62,910 nt of DNA from Pseudomonas folii (GTDB lineage: Bacteria; Pseudomonadota; Gammaproteobacteria; Pseudomonadales; Pseudomonadaceae): contig NZ_JACONW010000013.1 of the NCBI RefSeq assembly GCF_014357575.1, positions 1 through 62,910 of the forward strand, written 5' to 3'. Positions within the stretch are counted from its first letter, which is position 1, and each line of letters begins with the position of its first letter. The notes below the pieces were generated by a model. That model searched no databases. It saw only the letters and a program-made list of their open reading frames with translations, and had not been told where the DNA came from. The position numbers and the translations under genes are program-made. This document shows positions 17,823 to 27,365 of the stretch, one piece after another.

Positions 17823-18043
17823 TTTCACTCACTTCAACAAGCGCCGGACAACCCTCGGCCCAGCTCGGACAAGATAATAGGACGCGCCGGGGTCGGGGTA
17901 TAGCCTCAATACGCAGCGTATAGCCTTGCATAGATCAAATTAGTCATGAAGTTCGACCACTGGTCAACTAACGGAAACATGCTACGGACTAGACTGTCGA
18001 TTATCAGGACCGTAGATGAAAAAGCAGGGTCCGTGGAGGACGT

Positions 18044-18217
18044 ATGAGCCTGGAAATGACAATCGTGATGCTGATCTCCGCTTGGCTGGCCGTGGCCACT
18101 GCCATGCTGTGGGGTGTGATGCGGATTTCTCGTCGTCATCATCACCGCAGCGCGCCGCCCGCGCCAACAAAGCCGCTGAAGCCGATCAAGAGCCGCCCAC
18201 ACGCACCGGCCCATTGA
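18044..18217 (+). CDS. Small membrane protein, 57 residues
   Basis: A short gene with a strong GGAGG four bases before the ATG. The product starts MSLEMTIVMLISAWLAVATA, forming one membrane helix up to about residue 25. It continues with a very basic, His- and Pro-rich cytoplasmic tail (RRHHHRS, then PTKPLKPIKSRPHAPAH). A long terminator hairpin follows 11 bases after the stop. The good ribosome site, single helix and terminator support a real gene; role unknown. Confidence 0.7.
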   Translation: MSLEMTIVMLISAWLAVATAMLWGVMRISRRHHHRSAPPAPTKPLKPIKSRPHAPAH

Positions 18218-18228
18218 GTATCCAATGA

Positions 18229-18265
18229 AAACGGCCGGTATGAAGAGTATTCATACCGGCCGTTT
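18229..18265. terminator. Bidirectional terminator
   Basis: A 16-pair perfect stem (AAACGGCCGGTATGAA and its complement) around a five-base loop, with A residues before and T residues after. It lies between the small membrane gene and the converging terC gene and probably serves both. Confidence 0.9.
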
Positions 18266-18297
18266 GCTTTTCAGCTTTTAAGCGGCGCCGTCAGCTA

Positions 18298-19059
18298 TCA
18301 CGCTTTGGATGTCTGAGCAGCCGCCTCCTTCTTGAGCTTGGACCTGCGGGACATCATGTTCAGGATTTCAATAAAGGCAGAGAATGCCATCGCAGCATAG
18401 ATGTAGCCTTTAGGCACGTGAGCACCGAAGCCCTCTGCGATCAGTGTCATGCCGATCATGATCAGGAAGCCCAGCGCCAGCATCACGACGCTCGGGTTGT
18501 CGTTGATGAACTTGGCCAAAGGCTCGGCTGCCACCAACATGACGATTACGGCAGATACCACAGCGATGATCATGATCGGCAAGTGTTCGGTCATGCCGAC
18601 GGCCGTGATGATGCTGTCGATGGAGAACACCAGGTCGAGAATCAGAATCTGACTGATCGCCGCACCCATGCTGAGGGTAATGGTGGTCTCCAGCTTCTTC
18701 TCTTCTTCAGTCTTGATATCGACGCTATGGTGAATCTCGGTCGTGGCTTTCCAGACCAGGAACAGACCACCTGCGATCAGGATCATGTCTTTCCAGGAGA
18801 ATACCTGCCCCAGAATCTCAATCACCGGCTCGGTCAGTTGTACGATCCACGCGACGGTGCTGAGCAAGCCCAGGCGCAGGAACAATGCCATACCGATACC
18901 CAGGCGCCGTGCCTTCAACTGCTGGTGGGCCGGTAGCTTGTTAGTCAGGATAGAGATGAAAATCAGGTTATCGATGCCCAACACGACTTCCATGACAACC
19001 AGAGTGGCCAAGGCAATCCATGCAGCGGGGCTTGAAGCGAGTTCTAACAGGTATTCCAT
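18298..19059 (-). CDS. TerC-family integral membrane protein
   Basis: A 253-residue protein with about seven membrane helices. Family signs are the acidic motifs inside helices: [18 protein letters not shown] near residues 21-38 and [16 protein letters not shown] near 140-155, which in TerC/YoaE relatives bind or carry metal ions such as manganese. The C-terminus is a short basic cytoplasmic tail. AGGG lies before the ATG. The lipoprotein gene 32 bases upstream points the same way, so they may share a transcript; the gap is too short for a yybP-ykoY riboswitch, which often precedes terC genes. Metal export is inferred from the family. Confidence 0.88.
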   Translation of the reverse strand: MEYLLELASSPAAWIALATLVVMEVVLGIDNLIFISILTNKLPAHQQLKARRLGIGMALFLRLGLLSTVAWIVQLTEPVIEILGQVFSWKDMILIAGGLFLVWKATTEIHHSVDIKTEEEKKLETTITLSMGAAISQILILDLVFSIDSIITAVGMTEHLPIMIIAVVSAVIVMLVAAEPLAKFINDNPSVVMLALGFLIMIGMTLIAEGFGAHVPKGYIYAAMAFSAFIEILNMMSRRSKLKKEAAAQTSKA

Positions 19060-19091
19060 GTGTATTGCCCTGATTCAGTCAGTGGTAAAAG

Positions 19092-19328
19092 TCAGATTTC
19101 TTTCTTGCTTTCGTCGTCTTTCTGCTCTGCCTTGGGCTCAGCCATGGACAAGTCCTGCTTGGCATCATCCAGAGCTTTTGTTGCGGCTTTGTGAGTATCG
19201 TCGATAGCCTGTTTGGCTGAATCAGTTGCAGTGTTCAGCAGTTGTTTGCTGGAACTTTCAATCTGGTCACAGCCCGCCAACACCAATAACGGTACAGCCA
19301 GTAATGCAGCATAGAGAGATTTAATCAT
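19092..19328 (-). CDS. Small lipoprotein, 78 residues
   Basis: Signal peptide with lipobox VLAGC (cysteine at residue 20), followed by a highly charged, Ala/Asp/Lys-rich helical part with repeated LDDAKQ-like units and a Lys/Glu tail. It should be anchored in an envelope membrane. GAGG lies six bases before the ATG. It precedes terC by 32 bases on the same strand and is divergent from nhaR. The family is unknown to me. Confidence 0.75.
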   Translation of the reverse strand: MIKSLYAALLAVPLLVLAGCDQIESSSKQLLNTATDSAKQAIDDTHKAATKALDDAKQDLSMAEPKAEQKDDESKKEI

Positions 19329-19411
19329 CTGGAGCCTCGAAAATTTAACCGGTTTTTAACGCTCCGGCGATAGGCCAGCATTCTAGAGAGATCGAACCAT
19401 CAGGAAAATTC

Positions 19412-19441
19412 GTATTTTTAAGCGGTATACTTCGTAAATAC
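19412..19441. promoter_or_regulatory. Dyad in the nhaR/lipoprotein divergent promoter region
   Basis: GTATTT at 19412-19417 and AAATAC at 19436-19441 are exact complements around an AT-rich core containing GGTATACTTCGT, ending 17 bases before the nhaR start. LysR-type regulators commonly bind such dyads to control themselves and a divergent gene. The core could also be the -10 region. Confidence 0.35.
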
Positions 19442-19458
19442 CGAACCGAGAAGAGTCA

Positions 19459-20361
19459 ATGCTTAACTATCGACAGCTGCATTATTTCTGGGTGGTCGCC
19501 AAAACCGGCAGCATCGTGCGCGCCTGCGACCAGTTAAACCTCACGGCCCAGACTATCAGCGGCCAGATCAGTCTGCTGGAACAGTCTTTGGGCGTTGACC
19601 TGTTTCAGCGTGTCGGTCGACAGCTGGAGCTCACCGAAGCGGGTCGCCTCACCCTGCCCTACGCCGAGCAGATGTTTCAACTCGGTAACGAGCTGGAGTC
19701 CATTCTGCGAGCACAGCCGGACGAACCGCAGATATTGTTTCGCGTTGGCGTCGCGGACGTGGTGCCCAAGTCCATCGTATACAGGCTGATCGCACCGACC
19801 ATGGAATTGAGCGAGCCGATGCGTATCACCTGTCGGGAAGACAAACTTGAACGGTTGTTGGCTGACCTGGCGATTCAGCGACTGGACCTGGTGATCTCCG
19901 ACAGTCCGATGCCTCCTCACCTGGACATCAAAGGCTACAGCCAGAAGCTCGGCGAATGCGGGATTAGTTTTTTTGCCACTGCGGAGCTTTTCGAGCGCTA
20001 TGGGCAAGACTTCCCCCTCGGCATGCAAGGTGCACCGCTGCTGATTCCAGGGCAGGAAACCGTGGTGCGCAGTCGACTCATGCGCTGGTTTGCGGAGTTG
20101 AAGGTTCAGCCGAGAATCGTGGGAGAATTCGACGACAGCGCCCTGATGAAGGCCTTCGGCAAATCCGGCAGCGGGATATTCGTCGCGCCGAGCGTGATTG
20201 CTGATGAAGTGCAGGCGCAGTATGGCGTGCAGCTACTCGGCCAGACGGATGCCGTGACCGAGTCGTTTTATGCCATTTCGGTGGAGCGCAAGGTCAAGCA
20301 CCCCGGCATCGTTGCGATTACCGAGGGCGCCCGACTGAAGCTGTTTACCGATGCAGTTTAG
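19459..20361 (+). CDS. nhaR: LysR-family transcriptional activator, NhaR-type
   Basis: A 300-residue regulator. The N-terminal winged helix-turn-helix spans about residues 4-63, with the recognition region ACDQLNLTAQTISGQISLLEQ. The body is a periplasmic-binding-like effector domain. The start MLNYRQLHYFWVVAKTGSIV and the segment VGVADVVPKSIVYRLI are typical of NhaR, which activates Na+/H+ antiporter genes in enterics. No nhaA gene lies alongside, so the target here is open. It is divergent from the small lipoprotein gene. Confidence 0.85.
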   Translation: MLNYRQLHYFWVVAKTGSIVRACDQLNLTAQTISGQISLLEQSLGVDLFQRVGRQLELTEAGRLTLPYAEQMFQLGNELESILRAQPDEPQILFRVGVADVVPKSIVYRLIAPTMELSEPMRITCREDKLERLLADLAIQRLDLVISDSPMPPHLDIKGYSQKLGECGISFFATAELFERYGQDFPLGMQGAPLLIPGQETVVRSRLMRWFAELKVQPRIVGEFDDSALMKAFGKSGSGIFVAPSVIADEVQAQYGVQLLGQTDAVTESFYAISVERKVKHPGIVAITEGARLKLFTDAV

Positions 20362-20374
20362 GGACGTAAAGGAC

Positions 20375-20884
20375 TTAAACAGTACCCATGAAATCGCGCT
20401 TGCCGATTTCGATGCCATTGTGGCGCAGCAGGTCGTAGGCGGTGGTTACGTGGAAGAAGAACTGCGGCAGGCTGTAGCTCAACAGATAAGTCTGGCCGGT
20501 AAAGCGTTTCTCTTTAGGGGTGCCCGGGCGAAGGATGATTTCAATTTCTTCGTTGCCGTCGATTTGCTCGGGCTTGATGCTACCAATGAAGTCCAGAGTC
20601 TTGGCCAGTAGCGCCTGGAGCTCAGCGAAGCTGGTTTCAGTGTCGTCATACTTCGGCATTTCGACCTGAGCCAGACGCGCCGATGCACCTTTGGCGAAGT
20701 CCACAGCGATCTGCACCTGGCGAGTGAAGTTCAGCATGTCTGGATACAGACGCGCCTGCAGCAGTGCTTCAGGCTGGATGTTTTTCTGCGTGGCGTGCGC
20801 TTCGGCTTTAGTCAGGATCTGGCTCAACGCGTTAAGCATCTGCTGGAAAACCGGGACGGAAGCTGAGTACAGGGAAATAGTCAT
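20375..20884 (-). CDS. DUF1993 family protein
   Basis: A 169-residue soluble helical protein. The pattern LYSASVPVFQQMLNALSQIL at the start, LYPDMLNFTRQVQIA in the first third, and the C-terminal YLLSYSLPQFFFHVTTAYDLLRH with G-x-x-IGKRDF belongs to DUF1993, related in fold to DinB-like four-helix bundles. No metal ligands are obvious. AAGGA lies before the ATG. It converges on nhaR with only 13 bases between stop codons. Function not known. Confidence 0.85.
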   Translation of the reverse strand: MTISLYSASVPVFQQMLNALSQILTKAEAHATQKNIQPEALLQARLYPDMLNFTRQVQIAVDFAKGASARLAQVEMPKYDDTETSFAELQALLAKTLDFIGSIKPEQIDGNEEIEIILRPGTPKEKRFTGQTYLLSYSLPQFFFHVTTAYDLLRHNGIEIGKRDFMGTV

Positions 20885-21038
20885 GACAGTTCCTTCAAAG
20901 AAAGTGGCTGATTATAGGCATGTGTAGCCAAGCGCGCTGTGGCTCTTTTCAACTGACATCCTTTGGCTGACAGTTGCGCTGGAAATAATTACCCACACGC
21001 CCTAGGCTGTCTGCCCGCCATCGCCTACGGAAAGAGCC

Positions 21039-21704
21039 ATGTCCACAGAACAGTCTTCGAACAGTCCTGCCGAACAACCCGATGCGCTGAATCTGAGCAG
21101 CACCGAGGTGCGCATTCTAGGCTGCCTCATCGAAAAACAGGCGACCAGCCCGGAAACCTATCCGCTGACCCTCAACGCACTGGTCACTGCTTGCAATCAA
21201 AAGACCAGCCGCGACCCCGTGATGAACCTTAACCCCGGTCCGGTCGGGCAAAGCCTGCGCGCACTGGAAGGCCGCGGCCTGGTTCGGCTGGTCATGGGCA
21301 GCCGCGCTGATCGCTGGGAACAGCGCGTCGATAAAACGCTTGAGTTGGTCCCTGCGCAGGTGATCCTGGCGGGGCTTCTGTTGCTGCGCGGCCCGCAGAC
21401 GGTCAACGAACTGCTGACTCGCAGCAACCGGATGCACGATTTCGAGGACAGCGAGCAAGTCGTCCATCAACTGGAGCGGCTGATTGCCAGAGGCCTGGCG
21501 ATTCTGCTGCCACGCCAGTCAGGACAACGCGAAGACCGTTACATGCATACGCTGGGTAATGCTGAAGATCTGCAGGAAATCCTTGCAGCCCGACAAAGCC
21601 AGCCAGAGCGCGCCTCCTCAGCGAGCAACGCCAGCGCCGAGCGTCTGGATGAACTTGAAGCGCGTATTGCAGCACTCGAAGAGCGTCTGGCGAAGCTCGA
21701 ATAA
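21039..21704 (+). CDS. yceH: YceH family protein (DUF480)
   Basis: A 221-residue cytoplasmic protein with tandem winged-helix-like domains. Recognised by [40 protein letters not shown] and [15 protein letters not shown], which are characteristic of YceH. The C-terminus (about 195-221) is a short Leu/Glu coiled-coil. GGAAAG lies before the ATG. The protein is widespread in gammaproteobacteria, and its role is not established. A GC hairpin follows the stop. Confidence 0.9.
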   Translation: MSTEQSSNSPAEQPDALNLSSTEVRILGCLIEKQATSPETYPLTLNALVTACNQKTSRDPVMNLNPGPVGQSLRALEGRGLVRLVMGSRADRWEQRVDKTLELVPAQVILAGLLLLRGPQTVNELLTRSNRMHDFEDSEQVVHQLERLIARGLAILLPRQSGQREDRYMHTLGNAEDLQEILAARQSQPERASSASNASAERLDELEARIAALEERLAKLE

Positions 21705-21705
21705 C

Positions 21706-21735
21706 CCCTGCCCGTCAGCGACTACCCGGGCAGGG
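21706..21735. terminator. GC hairpin between yceH and the converging sdhL-like gene
   Basis: CCCTGCCCG and CGGGCAGGG pair across a 12-base loop immediately after the yceH stop. No T-run follows on either strand, so termination strength is uncertain. Confidence 0.5.
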
Positions 21736-21742
21736 CATTGTC

Positions 21743-22558
21743 TTACCCGGCCCGGGCAAACGCGGCCGCCTGGCGAAACTGCTCGTCATCCGGACGCACG
21801 CCGGTGTACAGCACAAATTGCTCCAGCGCCTGAATCGCGGCGACTTCATCACCACTGATGACTCGCTTGTTTCTGGCGCGCGCAGCTTCCACAAGCGGCG
21901 TATTGACCGGGTTGGCGACGACGTCGAACACAGTCTCTGCCGCATCGATGGCGTCCAGGCTGAATGCAAGCTCATCGGCCTGGGGACCAATCATGCCCAA
22001 CGGTGTCACGTTAACCAGTAACGACGGCCGCTCATCACCCAGATCGGCCCGCCAACGCAGGCCGCAGGATTGCGCCAACGCCCGACCGGCTTCTTCGTTG
22101 CGGGCAATAATGGTCCCCTCAGTAAATCCCGCGTCGCGCATGGCGAACGCGACAGCCTTGGCCATGCCACCACTGCCGCGCAGGGCGAACGCAGTGCGTG
22201 GAACGGCTCGGCTGTCCATCAATTGAGCGACGGCAATGTAGTCCGTGTTGTAGGCTTTCAAGTGGCCTGCGGTATTAACGATAGTGTTGACTGACGCAAT
22301 AGCGGCCGCCGAAGGATCCATTTCGTCAATCAACGGGATACTTGCTTCCTTGAACGGCATTGAGACAGCGCAGCCGCGAATCCCCAGCGAGCGCATTCCC
22401 GAGAGGGCAGCCGGCAGGTCCGAAGGGCTGAAAGCTTTGTAATAGAAGTTCAGACCCAGTTGTTGGTAAAGGTAGTTATGGAAACGAACGCCGAAGTTGC
22501 CGGGTCTTGCAGCGAGGGACATGCACAGAACCGTTTCCTTGTCGGGGACAACAGCCAT
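21743..22558 (-). CDS. Shikimate dehydrogenase-like protein (HI0607/SdhL type)
   Basis: A 271-residue two-domain NADP oxidoreductase-like protein. It resembles Haemophilus HI0607 more than AroE: the start reads LCMSLAARPGNFGVRFHNYL, then GIRGCAVSMPFKE with the catalytic lysine, AYNTDY with the catalytic aspartate, GSGGMAKAV for nucleotide binding and NVTPLGM. Members have weak or no activity on shikimate in the core pathway and may act on quinate or another substrate. AGGAG lies before the ATG. It is a monocistronic gene between yceH and a divergent secreted protein. Confidence 0.85.
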   Translation of the reverse strand: MAVVPDKETVLCMSLAARPGNFGVRFHNYLYQQLGLNFYYKAFSPSDLPAALSGMRSLGIRGCAVSMPFKEASIPLIDEMDPSAAAIASVNTIVNTAGHLKAYNTDYIAVAQLMDSRAVPRTAFALRGSGGMAKAVAFAMRDAGFTEGTIIARNEEAGRALAQSCGLRWRADLGDERPSLLVNVTPLGMIGPQADELAFSLDAIDAAETVFDVVANPVNTPLVEAARARNKRVISGDEVAAIQALEQFVLYTGVRPDDEQFRQAAAFARAG

Positions 22559-22790
22559 ACTTTTCTCCTGAACGGTATTAGTAAAAGCCTCATGGGAAGG
22601 CGTAATATCTGCACCGCAACATGGCGCGGTAAAAATCGGCCGACTAGACTATTTGTACAAAAGTACCTTACACAAAATTTACTCAGCGGCTTCGCAGTTT
22701 TTCCGCAAAGCGCTGTCTTAAGAGTTATCCCGTGGCAGTGCTTGAGAGTGACGCAGGCTCGCGACAACGGGTTGAAAGTGAGGAACAGTC

Positions 22791-23156
22791 ATGATTCGTC
22801 AAATCCCCAAGGTTGCCTTGTTATTAGCTGCTCTGGCCATGGCCGGCCAGGCGAATGCCCATGGCGGCGGCCGTGGCTGGGCAGGCCCGGCAGTTGTGGG
22901 TGCAATTGTCGGTGGCGTAGTCGGTGCCGCGGTATCGTCCGGTCGCGACAGGACGGTTTATGTCGAGCAACAGCCGGTCTATGTTCAACAACCCGTGTAT
23001 GTTCAGGCTCCGCCGCAACCAGTCTATTATCAACCGGCCTATCAGGTTGTAGCGCCACCGCCAGTGCGCGTATACGGTCCACCGCCTGGCTATTACGGCC
23101 CACCACCGGTGTATTACGGCCCACCGCGCGGCTATTACGACCGTGGTCGCTGGTAA
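22791..23156 (+). CDS. Secreted protein with glycine zipper and Pro/Tyr-rich repeats
   Basis: A 121-residue exported protein. The signal peptide ends at about ANA (residue 23), then a glycine-zipper segment WAGPAVVGAIVGGVVGAAV (about 30-48) likely inserts in a membrane. After that come repeats PVYVQQPVYVQ and GPPPGYYGPPPVYYGPP up to the end. Such low-complexity Tyr/Pro tails occur in several Pseudomonas envelope proteins of unknown role. GAGGAA lies before the ATG and a clear terminator follows, so it is transcribed alone. Confidence 0.8.
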   Translation: MIRQIPKVALLLAALAMAGQANAHGGGRGWAGPAVVGAIVGGVVGAAVSSGRDRTVYVEQQPVYVQQPVYVQAPPQPVYYQPAYQVVAPPPVRVYGPPPGYYGPPPVYYGPPRGYYDRGRW

Positions 23157-23168
23157 TCATTGATAAGC

Positions 23169-23198
23169 AGCCCTGCCCTCACCGGCGGGGCTTTTTTT
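23169..23198 (+). terminator. Intrinsic terminator
   Basis: GCCCTGCC pairs with GGCGGGGC across CTCACC (one G-T pair), followed by seven T residues. It ends the secreted-protein transcript. Confidence 0.9.
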
Positions 23199-23347
23199 CG
23201 CAAGTTGAATGATAACGACTACATTGAGACTCAAGATTGGCGGGTCAAAGACGATAGCCTGCTAACGTCTATTCTCGACCCACGAGCCAAGGTATAACTC
23301 TCCAACAACCTTACAGCTCAGTTCGTCATAACAATAAGGAACTCAAC

Positions 23348-23542
23348 ATGCCGACACAGAACCCACATCGAACGGTTGGACTCTGTACGTCGAACAAGGT
23401 CTATAGCGCCTTGACTGAACTCAAGAGCCTCGAAGGCCATCGTACTGCAAAGTTTATTGCGCTGATGGCGCAGAATCTGGTTGAGAAAGGCGTGCTGTCA
23501 GATGAGGAAGTGATCGCCATGCTGGACCAGGTCGTCGACTGA
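23348..23542 (+). CDS. Small hypothetical protein, 64 residues
   Basis: Not recognised. A soluble, mostly helical protein starting MPTQNPHRTVGLCTSNKVYS and ending in an acidic helix LSDEEVIAMLDQVVD. AAGGAA lies six bases before the ATG. A leader of about 150 bases separates it from the previous terminator. The acidic C-terminal helix is the only notable element. Confidence 0.6.
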   Translation: MPTQNPHRTVGLCTSNKVYSALTELKSLEGHRTAKFIALMAQNLVEKGVLSDEEVIAMLDQVVD

Positions 23543-23660
23543 TCCCTGTCGGCCTGAGTTGCGCCGGCCTTCTGTTCATCAATGTCCACTATCGAGCGCG
23601 TTGATTTCTGCTGAGTCCAGTGACGCCGTAGAGTAGCGCCATAGATTGTTGGAGGCACTT

Positions 23661-23843
23661 ATGAGCACACTCAAAATCATGTCCGTGGTCGGCAGCGCAG
23701 TCCCCCAGGCGCTTAGGGCCCAAGGTCTGCTGGCCTGTTGGTATCTGGTCCATAACGGAGAGCCCGTCAGCGGCCCGTTCGAATCATTGAATGCCGCCCA
23801 GGCACGTTCTGAGCTGGTCGAAGACCATCCGCTCAACAGCTAG
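23661..23843 (+). CDS. Small hypothetical protein, 60 residues
   Basis: Not recognised. The start at 23661 follows GGAGG by five bases; a frame start at 23646 would lie inside this site. The product begins MSTLKIMSVVGSAVPQALRA and contains CWYLVHNGEPVSGPFESLNA. That piece resembles the W-Y-x-x-x-x-G-x-x-x-G-P-F pattern of GYF_2/TPR-like peptide-binding motifs, but the protein is too short to be sure. A terminator follows 90 bases downstream. Confidence 0.6.
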   Translation: MSTLKIMSVVGSAVPQALRAQGLLACWYLVHNGEPVSGPFESLNAAQARSELVEDHPLNS

Positions 23844-23931
23844 ATAGATGTTTAACAGCCCGGCTCAACGCCAGGCTGATACTTACCCGGTTCAAGCTCC
23901 CTGAATCGTGCGTTGCTCCGCACACCCCATT

Positions 23932-23963
23932 GCCCGCATTGGTCCCCTGATGCGGGCTTTTTT
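23932..23963 (+). terminator. Intrinsic terminator
   Basis: GCCCGCAT and ATGCGGGC pair across a ten-base loop and are followed by six T residues. It lies between the small gene at 23661-23843 and a converging gene. Confidence 0.88.
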
Positions 23964-23985
23964 ACGTAGCTACTTCCAGGCGATA

Positions 23986-24546
23986 TCAGAGACGCTCAGC
24001 CATTGCCGCATTGAGCTGGCAACGATGGGTCAGCTTCTGCAGACGCTTCTCCATACTCATGAACACCACCCGATCCGAACGACCACTTTCCAGCTCATCG
24101 ATAAGGTCACTGGCGACCTGACGCAACTCGTAAGCGATCACCACGCGGTCATCATTGAGGTCATGCTTGTGGGATTCGAACAGACGGTGCAGATAGTTCT
24201 CCAGAACATACTTCATCCGGTGCCGGTCAGTGGCACGCAGGTGGTTCAGGCTCAGATTGATTTTGCCCAGCAACTCGCTGAGCTCTCCACACAGATACTG
24301 CATGCGTCTGGCGTAACCAATCTGCCCGTCGCGCATGGCCTTGTGTTGCACTGAGGCTTCCTGACTGCGCTGAATGCCAGGAACGGCAACGGCGACCATC
24401 ATGCCAATGATCAAGCCGGTTGCCTGAACCCAGCCCGCCCAGTCTGCGGGACGCGAGAAGAAACCTGCCCCCATCAAAAGCACGGCTATTGCGCCAGCCA
24501 CTATCACTAAAACAACGTAATCCTTGCTGATAAACCCTTTGGGCAT
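23986..24546 (-). CDS. Membrane protein with two N-terminal helices and cytoplasmic helical domain
   Basis: Not recognised. A 186-residue protein from the ATG at 24546, chosen for GAAGGAG seven bases upstream (the frame extends to 24588). Two membrane helices occupy about residues 10-30 and 37-56, followed by a basic helical domain with heptad-like leucines (YLCGELSELLGKINLSLNHL). It ends in a Lys/Arg-rich segment. The layout suggests a membrane-anchored coiled coil. It faces a terminator. Confidence 0.7.
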   Translation of the reverse strand: MPKGFISKDYVVLVIVAGAIAVLLMGAGFFSRPADWAGWVQATGLIIGMMVAVAVPGIQRSQEASVQHKAMRDGQIGYARRMQYLCGELSELLGKINLSLNHLRATDRHRMKYVLENYLHRLFESHKHDLNDDRVVIAYELRQVASDLIDELESGRSDRVVFMSMEKRLQKLTHRCQLNAAMAERL

Positions 24547-24793
24547 CACGCGACTCCTTCGGCCTGTGTCGGCAGCTATCGATGGCATGGGATGCTAATC
24601 GGTGCGGGCGATGGATACCATGACTATCGTTACCGTGGACGATTTTTCAACCGCCGCGGAAAAACTTAAATCTTACATATATTAGTGAATCGCCCTACAA
24701 CAGCCATCGACAGTGGTCAGGCCTACTCATAAAATGCCGAGCAGTTTCTCTATCCGTGTGAATACCACACTCCATTCTTAGTGAGCCTCGCTC

Positions 24794-25729
24794 TTGAAAA
24801 TTCGTCTTCACATTTTGGGCCTTTTATTTGCACTTACAGGCCCGGCACTTTCCACCAGCGCCTCCGCGAACGACCCCGCCCCACTTAATCGTGATCCTTC
24901 TCTACTTCATCTGGCATCCGGCAGCGCGATGCTTGTTGACCTGCAGACCGATAAAGTTCTGTATTCCAGCAATCCTGATGTCATCGTCCCCATTGCCTCT
25001 GTGACCAAGCTCATGACGGCGATGGTTGTGCTGGACGCCAAGCAGTCCATGGATGAAGTCATTCCGGTCAATATCTCGCAAACGCCAGAAATGAAAGGCG
25101 TGTTCTCCCGAGTCAAACTGGGCAGCGAACTGCCCCGCCGTGAAATGCTGCTCATCACCCTGATGTCTTCCGAGAACCGCGCAGCAGCAAGTCTGGCGCA
25201 CAGTTATCCGGGCGGCTATGCAGCGTTTATTCTGGCAATGAATGCCAAAGCCAAGGCACTGGGCATGAAACACACGGTGTATGTCGAGCCTACCGGTCTA
25301 TCGATCTACAACGTTTCTACCGCCCGCGACCTGACCAAACTGTTGCTCGCATCGCGCAAATACCCGGCCCTCAGCGAGCTGAGCACCACCTCGGAAAAAA
25401 CCGTGACGTTCCGTAAGCCAACCTACAGCCTGGGCTTCAGTAACACTGACCACCTGGTTCGTAAATCCAACTGGGATATCAAGCTGACCAAGACCGGCTT
25501 TACCAATCAGGCTGGACACTGTCTGGTGCTGCTGACCAGCATGGCCAATCGTCCTGTTGCGATGGTGATCCTTGATGCATTCGGCAAATACACTCACTTT
25601 GCAGATGCAAGCCGCATACGCCAGTGGATGGAGACAGGCAAAAGCAACCCGCCGCCAGCCGTCGCGCTGCAATACAAGAAAGAAAAGAATCTAGTGATGA
25701 AGCAACAGGGTTTGCAAGCCACTGAGTGA
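24794..25729 (+). CDS. pbpG: D-alanyl-D-alanine endopeptidase (penicillin-binding protein 7 type)
   Basis: A 311-residue periplasmic serine peptidase that cuts cross-links in peptidoglycan. The signal peptide ends around SASA (residue 25). The three active-site motifs are present: SVTK (SxxK, about residue 69), SEN (SxN, about 126) and KTG in LTKTGFTN (about 236). The length fits PbpG rather than the larger D,D-carboxypeptidases. The start appears to be TTG, since no in-frame ATG precedes the signal peptide; this is the least certain point. A bidirectional terminator follows. Confidence 0.9.
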   Translation: MKIRLHILGLLFALTGPALSTSASANDPAPLNRDPSLLHLASGSAMLVDLQTDKVLYSSNPDVIVPIASVTKLMTAMVVLDAKQSMDEVIPVNISQTPEMKGVFSRVKLGSELPRREMLLITLMSSENRAAASLAHSYPGGYAAFILAMNAKAKALGMKHTVYVEPTGLSIYNVSTARDLTKLLLASRKYPALSELSTTSEKTVTFRKPTYSLGFSNTDHLVRKSNWDIKLTKTGFTNQAGHCLVLLTSMANRPVAMVILDAFGKYTHFADASRIRQWMETGKSNPPPAVALQYKKEKNLVMKQQGLQATE

Positions 25730-25752
25730 CCTGCAGGGCTCACAGGCAACTA

Positions 25753-25790
25753 AAAAGGCCGCCAGCTCCTTGAGGAACTGGCGGCCTTTT
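25753..25790. terminator. Bidirectional terminator
   Basis: A 13-pair stem AAAAGGCCGCCAG/CTGGCGGCCTTTT with a smaller CCT/AGG pairing inside the loop. It lies between pbpG and the converging aldehyde dehydrogenase gene. Confidence 0.9.
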
Positions 25791-25806
25791 CGTTGCAGCT
25801 AAGTGC

Positions 25807-27240
25807 TTAGAGGTTGAATTGAGTGACCAGCTTGGTATTCAAGTAAGCCTCAATCGCCTCGGTACCACCTTCGGAGCCGTAGCCGGAATCCTTGATGCCC
25901 CCGAATGGAACCTCCGGCAAGCCGATGCCTTGATGGTTGATCGAAAGCATACCGGCTTCAATCTGGGTGCTCAGCGCGTGAGCCGTCTTCATCGACGTGG
26001 TAAACGCATACGAAGCCAGACCGAATGGCACACGATTGGATTCGGCAATCGCCTCTTCCACGGTGTCGAACGGCACCACTAGGGCAACGGGGCCAAAGGG
26101 CTCTTCGTTCATGATGCGCATCTCACGGGTCAGGCCGCTGAGCACAGTCGGTTCGAAGAAATAGCCAGGACCGTCAATAGCTTTGCCTCCTGCATTCAGC
26201 GTCGCCCCCGAAGCCTTGGCATCATCAACCAGGGCAACCAGCGCTGGAATGCGGCGATCGTTGGCGACCGGCCCCATGGTTACCGTTGAATCCAGACCGT
26301 TACCGACCTTGATCTCCTTAGTCAGCCCAACGAATTTCTCGAGAAACGCGTCGAATACGCCGCGCTGCACCAGAATACGGGTCGGCGACACGCAGACCTG
26401 ACCGGCGTTGCGGAATTTGGCAGTTGCCAGCACGCGCGCAGCGAGATCGACATCTGCATCGTCAAAAACCAGTGCAGGGGCATGACCGCCCAACTCCATG
26501 GTCGCGCGCTTCATGTGCTGCCCGGCAAGTGCGGCGAGTTGCTTGCCAACCGGAGTCGAGCCGGTGAATGTCACTTTGCGAATGACCGGGTGAGCAATCA
26601 GGTACGAGGAAATTTCCGCGGGGTTACCGTATACCAGGCCAATGACACCGGCTGGGACACCGGCGTCCGCGAAGGCGCGGATCAATTCAGCGGGTGAACC
26701 CGGAGTTTCTTCCGGTGCCTTGATAATGATCGAGCAGCCTGCCGCCAGCGCCGACGACAGTTTGCGCACGATCTGGTTGATCGGGAAATTCCACGGCGTA
26801 AACGCTGCGACTGGCCCTACAGGCTCTTTGACGACTTTCTGCTCGACGTCTACGCCACGGGACGGAACGATGCGGCCGTAACTGCGACGCCCCTCCTCGG
26901 CCAGCCACTCGATCACGTCCGCACCCGACAACACTTCAGTGCGGGCTTCAGCCACCGGCTTACCCTGTTCCTGCGTCATGATCCGGGCAATGGAATCTGC
27001 GCGCTCGCGCAGTAAATGCGCTGCTTTTTGCATCGTTTTGTAGCGATCATAGGCCGAGGTTTTGCGCCATACAGCGAAACCGCGCTCGGTAGCCGCCAGC
27101 GCGTCATCGAGGTCAGAAATGCTGGCGTGTGCAACAGTGCCCAGTTGCTGGCCGGTAGCGGGATCAATGACTGGCTGGGTGCGACCATCCTGGCCTGCAC
27201 GCCATTGACCGTCGATGAAGAGCTGTACATCAGGATACAT
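25807..27240 (-). CDS. NAD(P)-dependent aldehyde dehydrogenase, succinate-semialdehyde dehydrogenase-like
   Basis: A 477-residue cytoplasmic enzyme oxidising a short semialdehyde. The nucleotide-binding start is [14 protein letters not shown] (about 145-160), [10 protein letters not shown] follows, the general-base glutamate is in [11 protein letters not shown] (about 253), and the catalytic cysteine is in [12 protein letters not shown] (about 287). The sequence groups by eye with GabD-like enzymes, but the true substrate is not decided. GGAGA lies before the ATG. A DMT-family transporter gene lies 125 bases upstream on the same strand and may be co-transcribed. Confidence 0.85.
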   Translation of the reverse strand: MYPDVQLFIDGQWRAGQDGRTQPVIDPATGQQLGTVAHASISDLDDALAATERGFAVWRKTSAYDRYKTMQKAAHLLRERADSIARIMTQEQGKPVAEARTEVLSGADVIEWLAEEGRRSYGRIVPSRGVDVEQKVVKEPVGPVAAFTPWNFPINQIVRKLSSALAAGCSIIIKAPEETPGSPAELIRAFADAGVPAGVIGLVYGNPAEISSYLIAHPVIRKVTFTGSTPVGKQLAALAGQHMKRATMELGGHAPALVFDDADVDLAARVLATAKFRNAGQVCVSPTRILVQRGVFDAFLEKFVGLTKEIKVGNGLDSTVTMGPVANDRRIPALVALVDDAKASGATLNAGGKAIDGPGYFFEPTVLSGLTREMRIMNEEPFGPVALVVPFDTVEEAIAESNRVPFGLASYAFTTSMKTAHALSTQIEAGMLSINHQGIGLPEVPFGGIKDSGYGSEGGTEAIEAYLNTKLVTQFNL

Positions 27241-27365
27241 AGCGATTCTCCAGTTGCATTCGCAAGAACAGAAATGTGCTTTTCAAAAGCGCTACGAGTT
27301 CAATGGGGGCGCAATGGTGTATATCAAGGCATTTCCACTCATTGCTTTTGCGGGGCAAGCATCCA

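Noticed and set aside
19060..19091. Manganese (yybP-ykoY) riboswitch before terC
   Set aside because: Only 32 bases separate terC from the upstream gene, too little for the riboswitch.
24610..24684. 24-codon frame MDTMTIVTVDDFSTAAEKLK upstream of pbpG
   Set aside because: Start recalls Phd-like antitoxins, but it is too short, has only a weak ribosome site and no partner gene.
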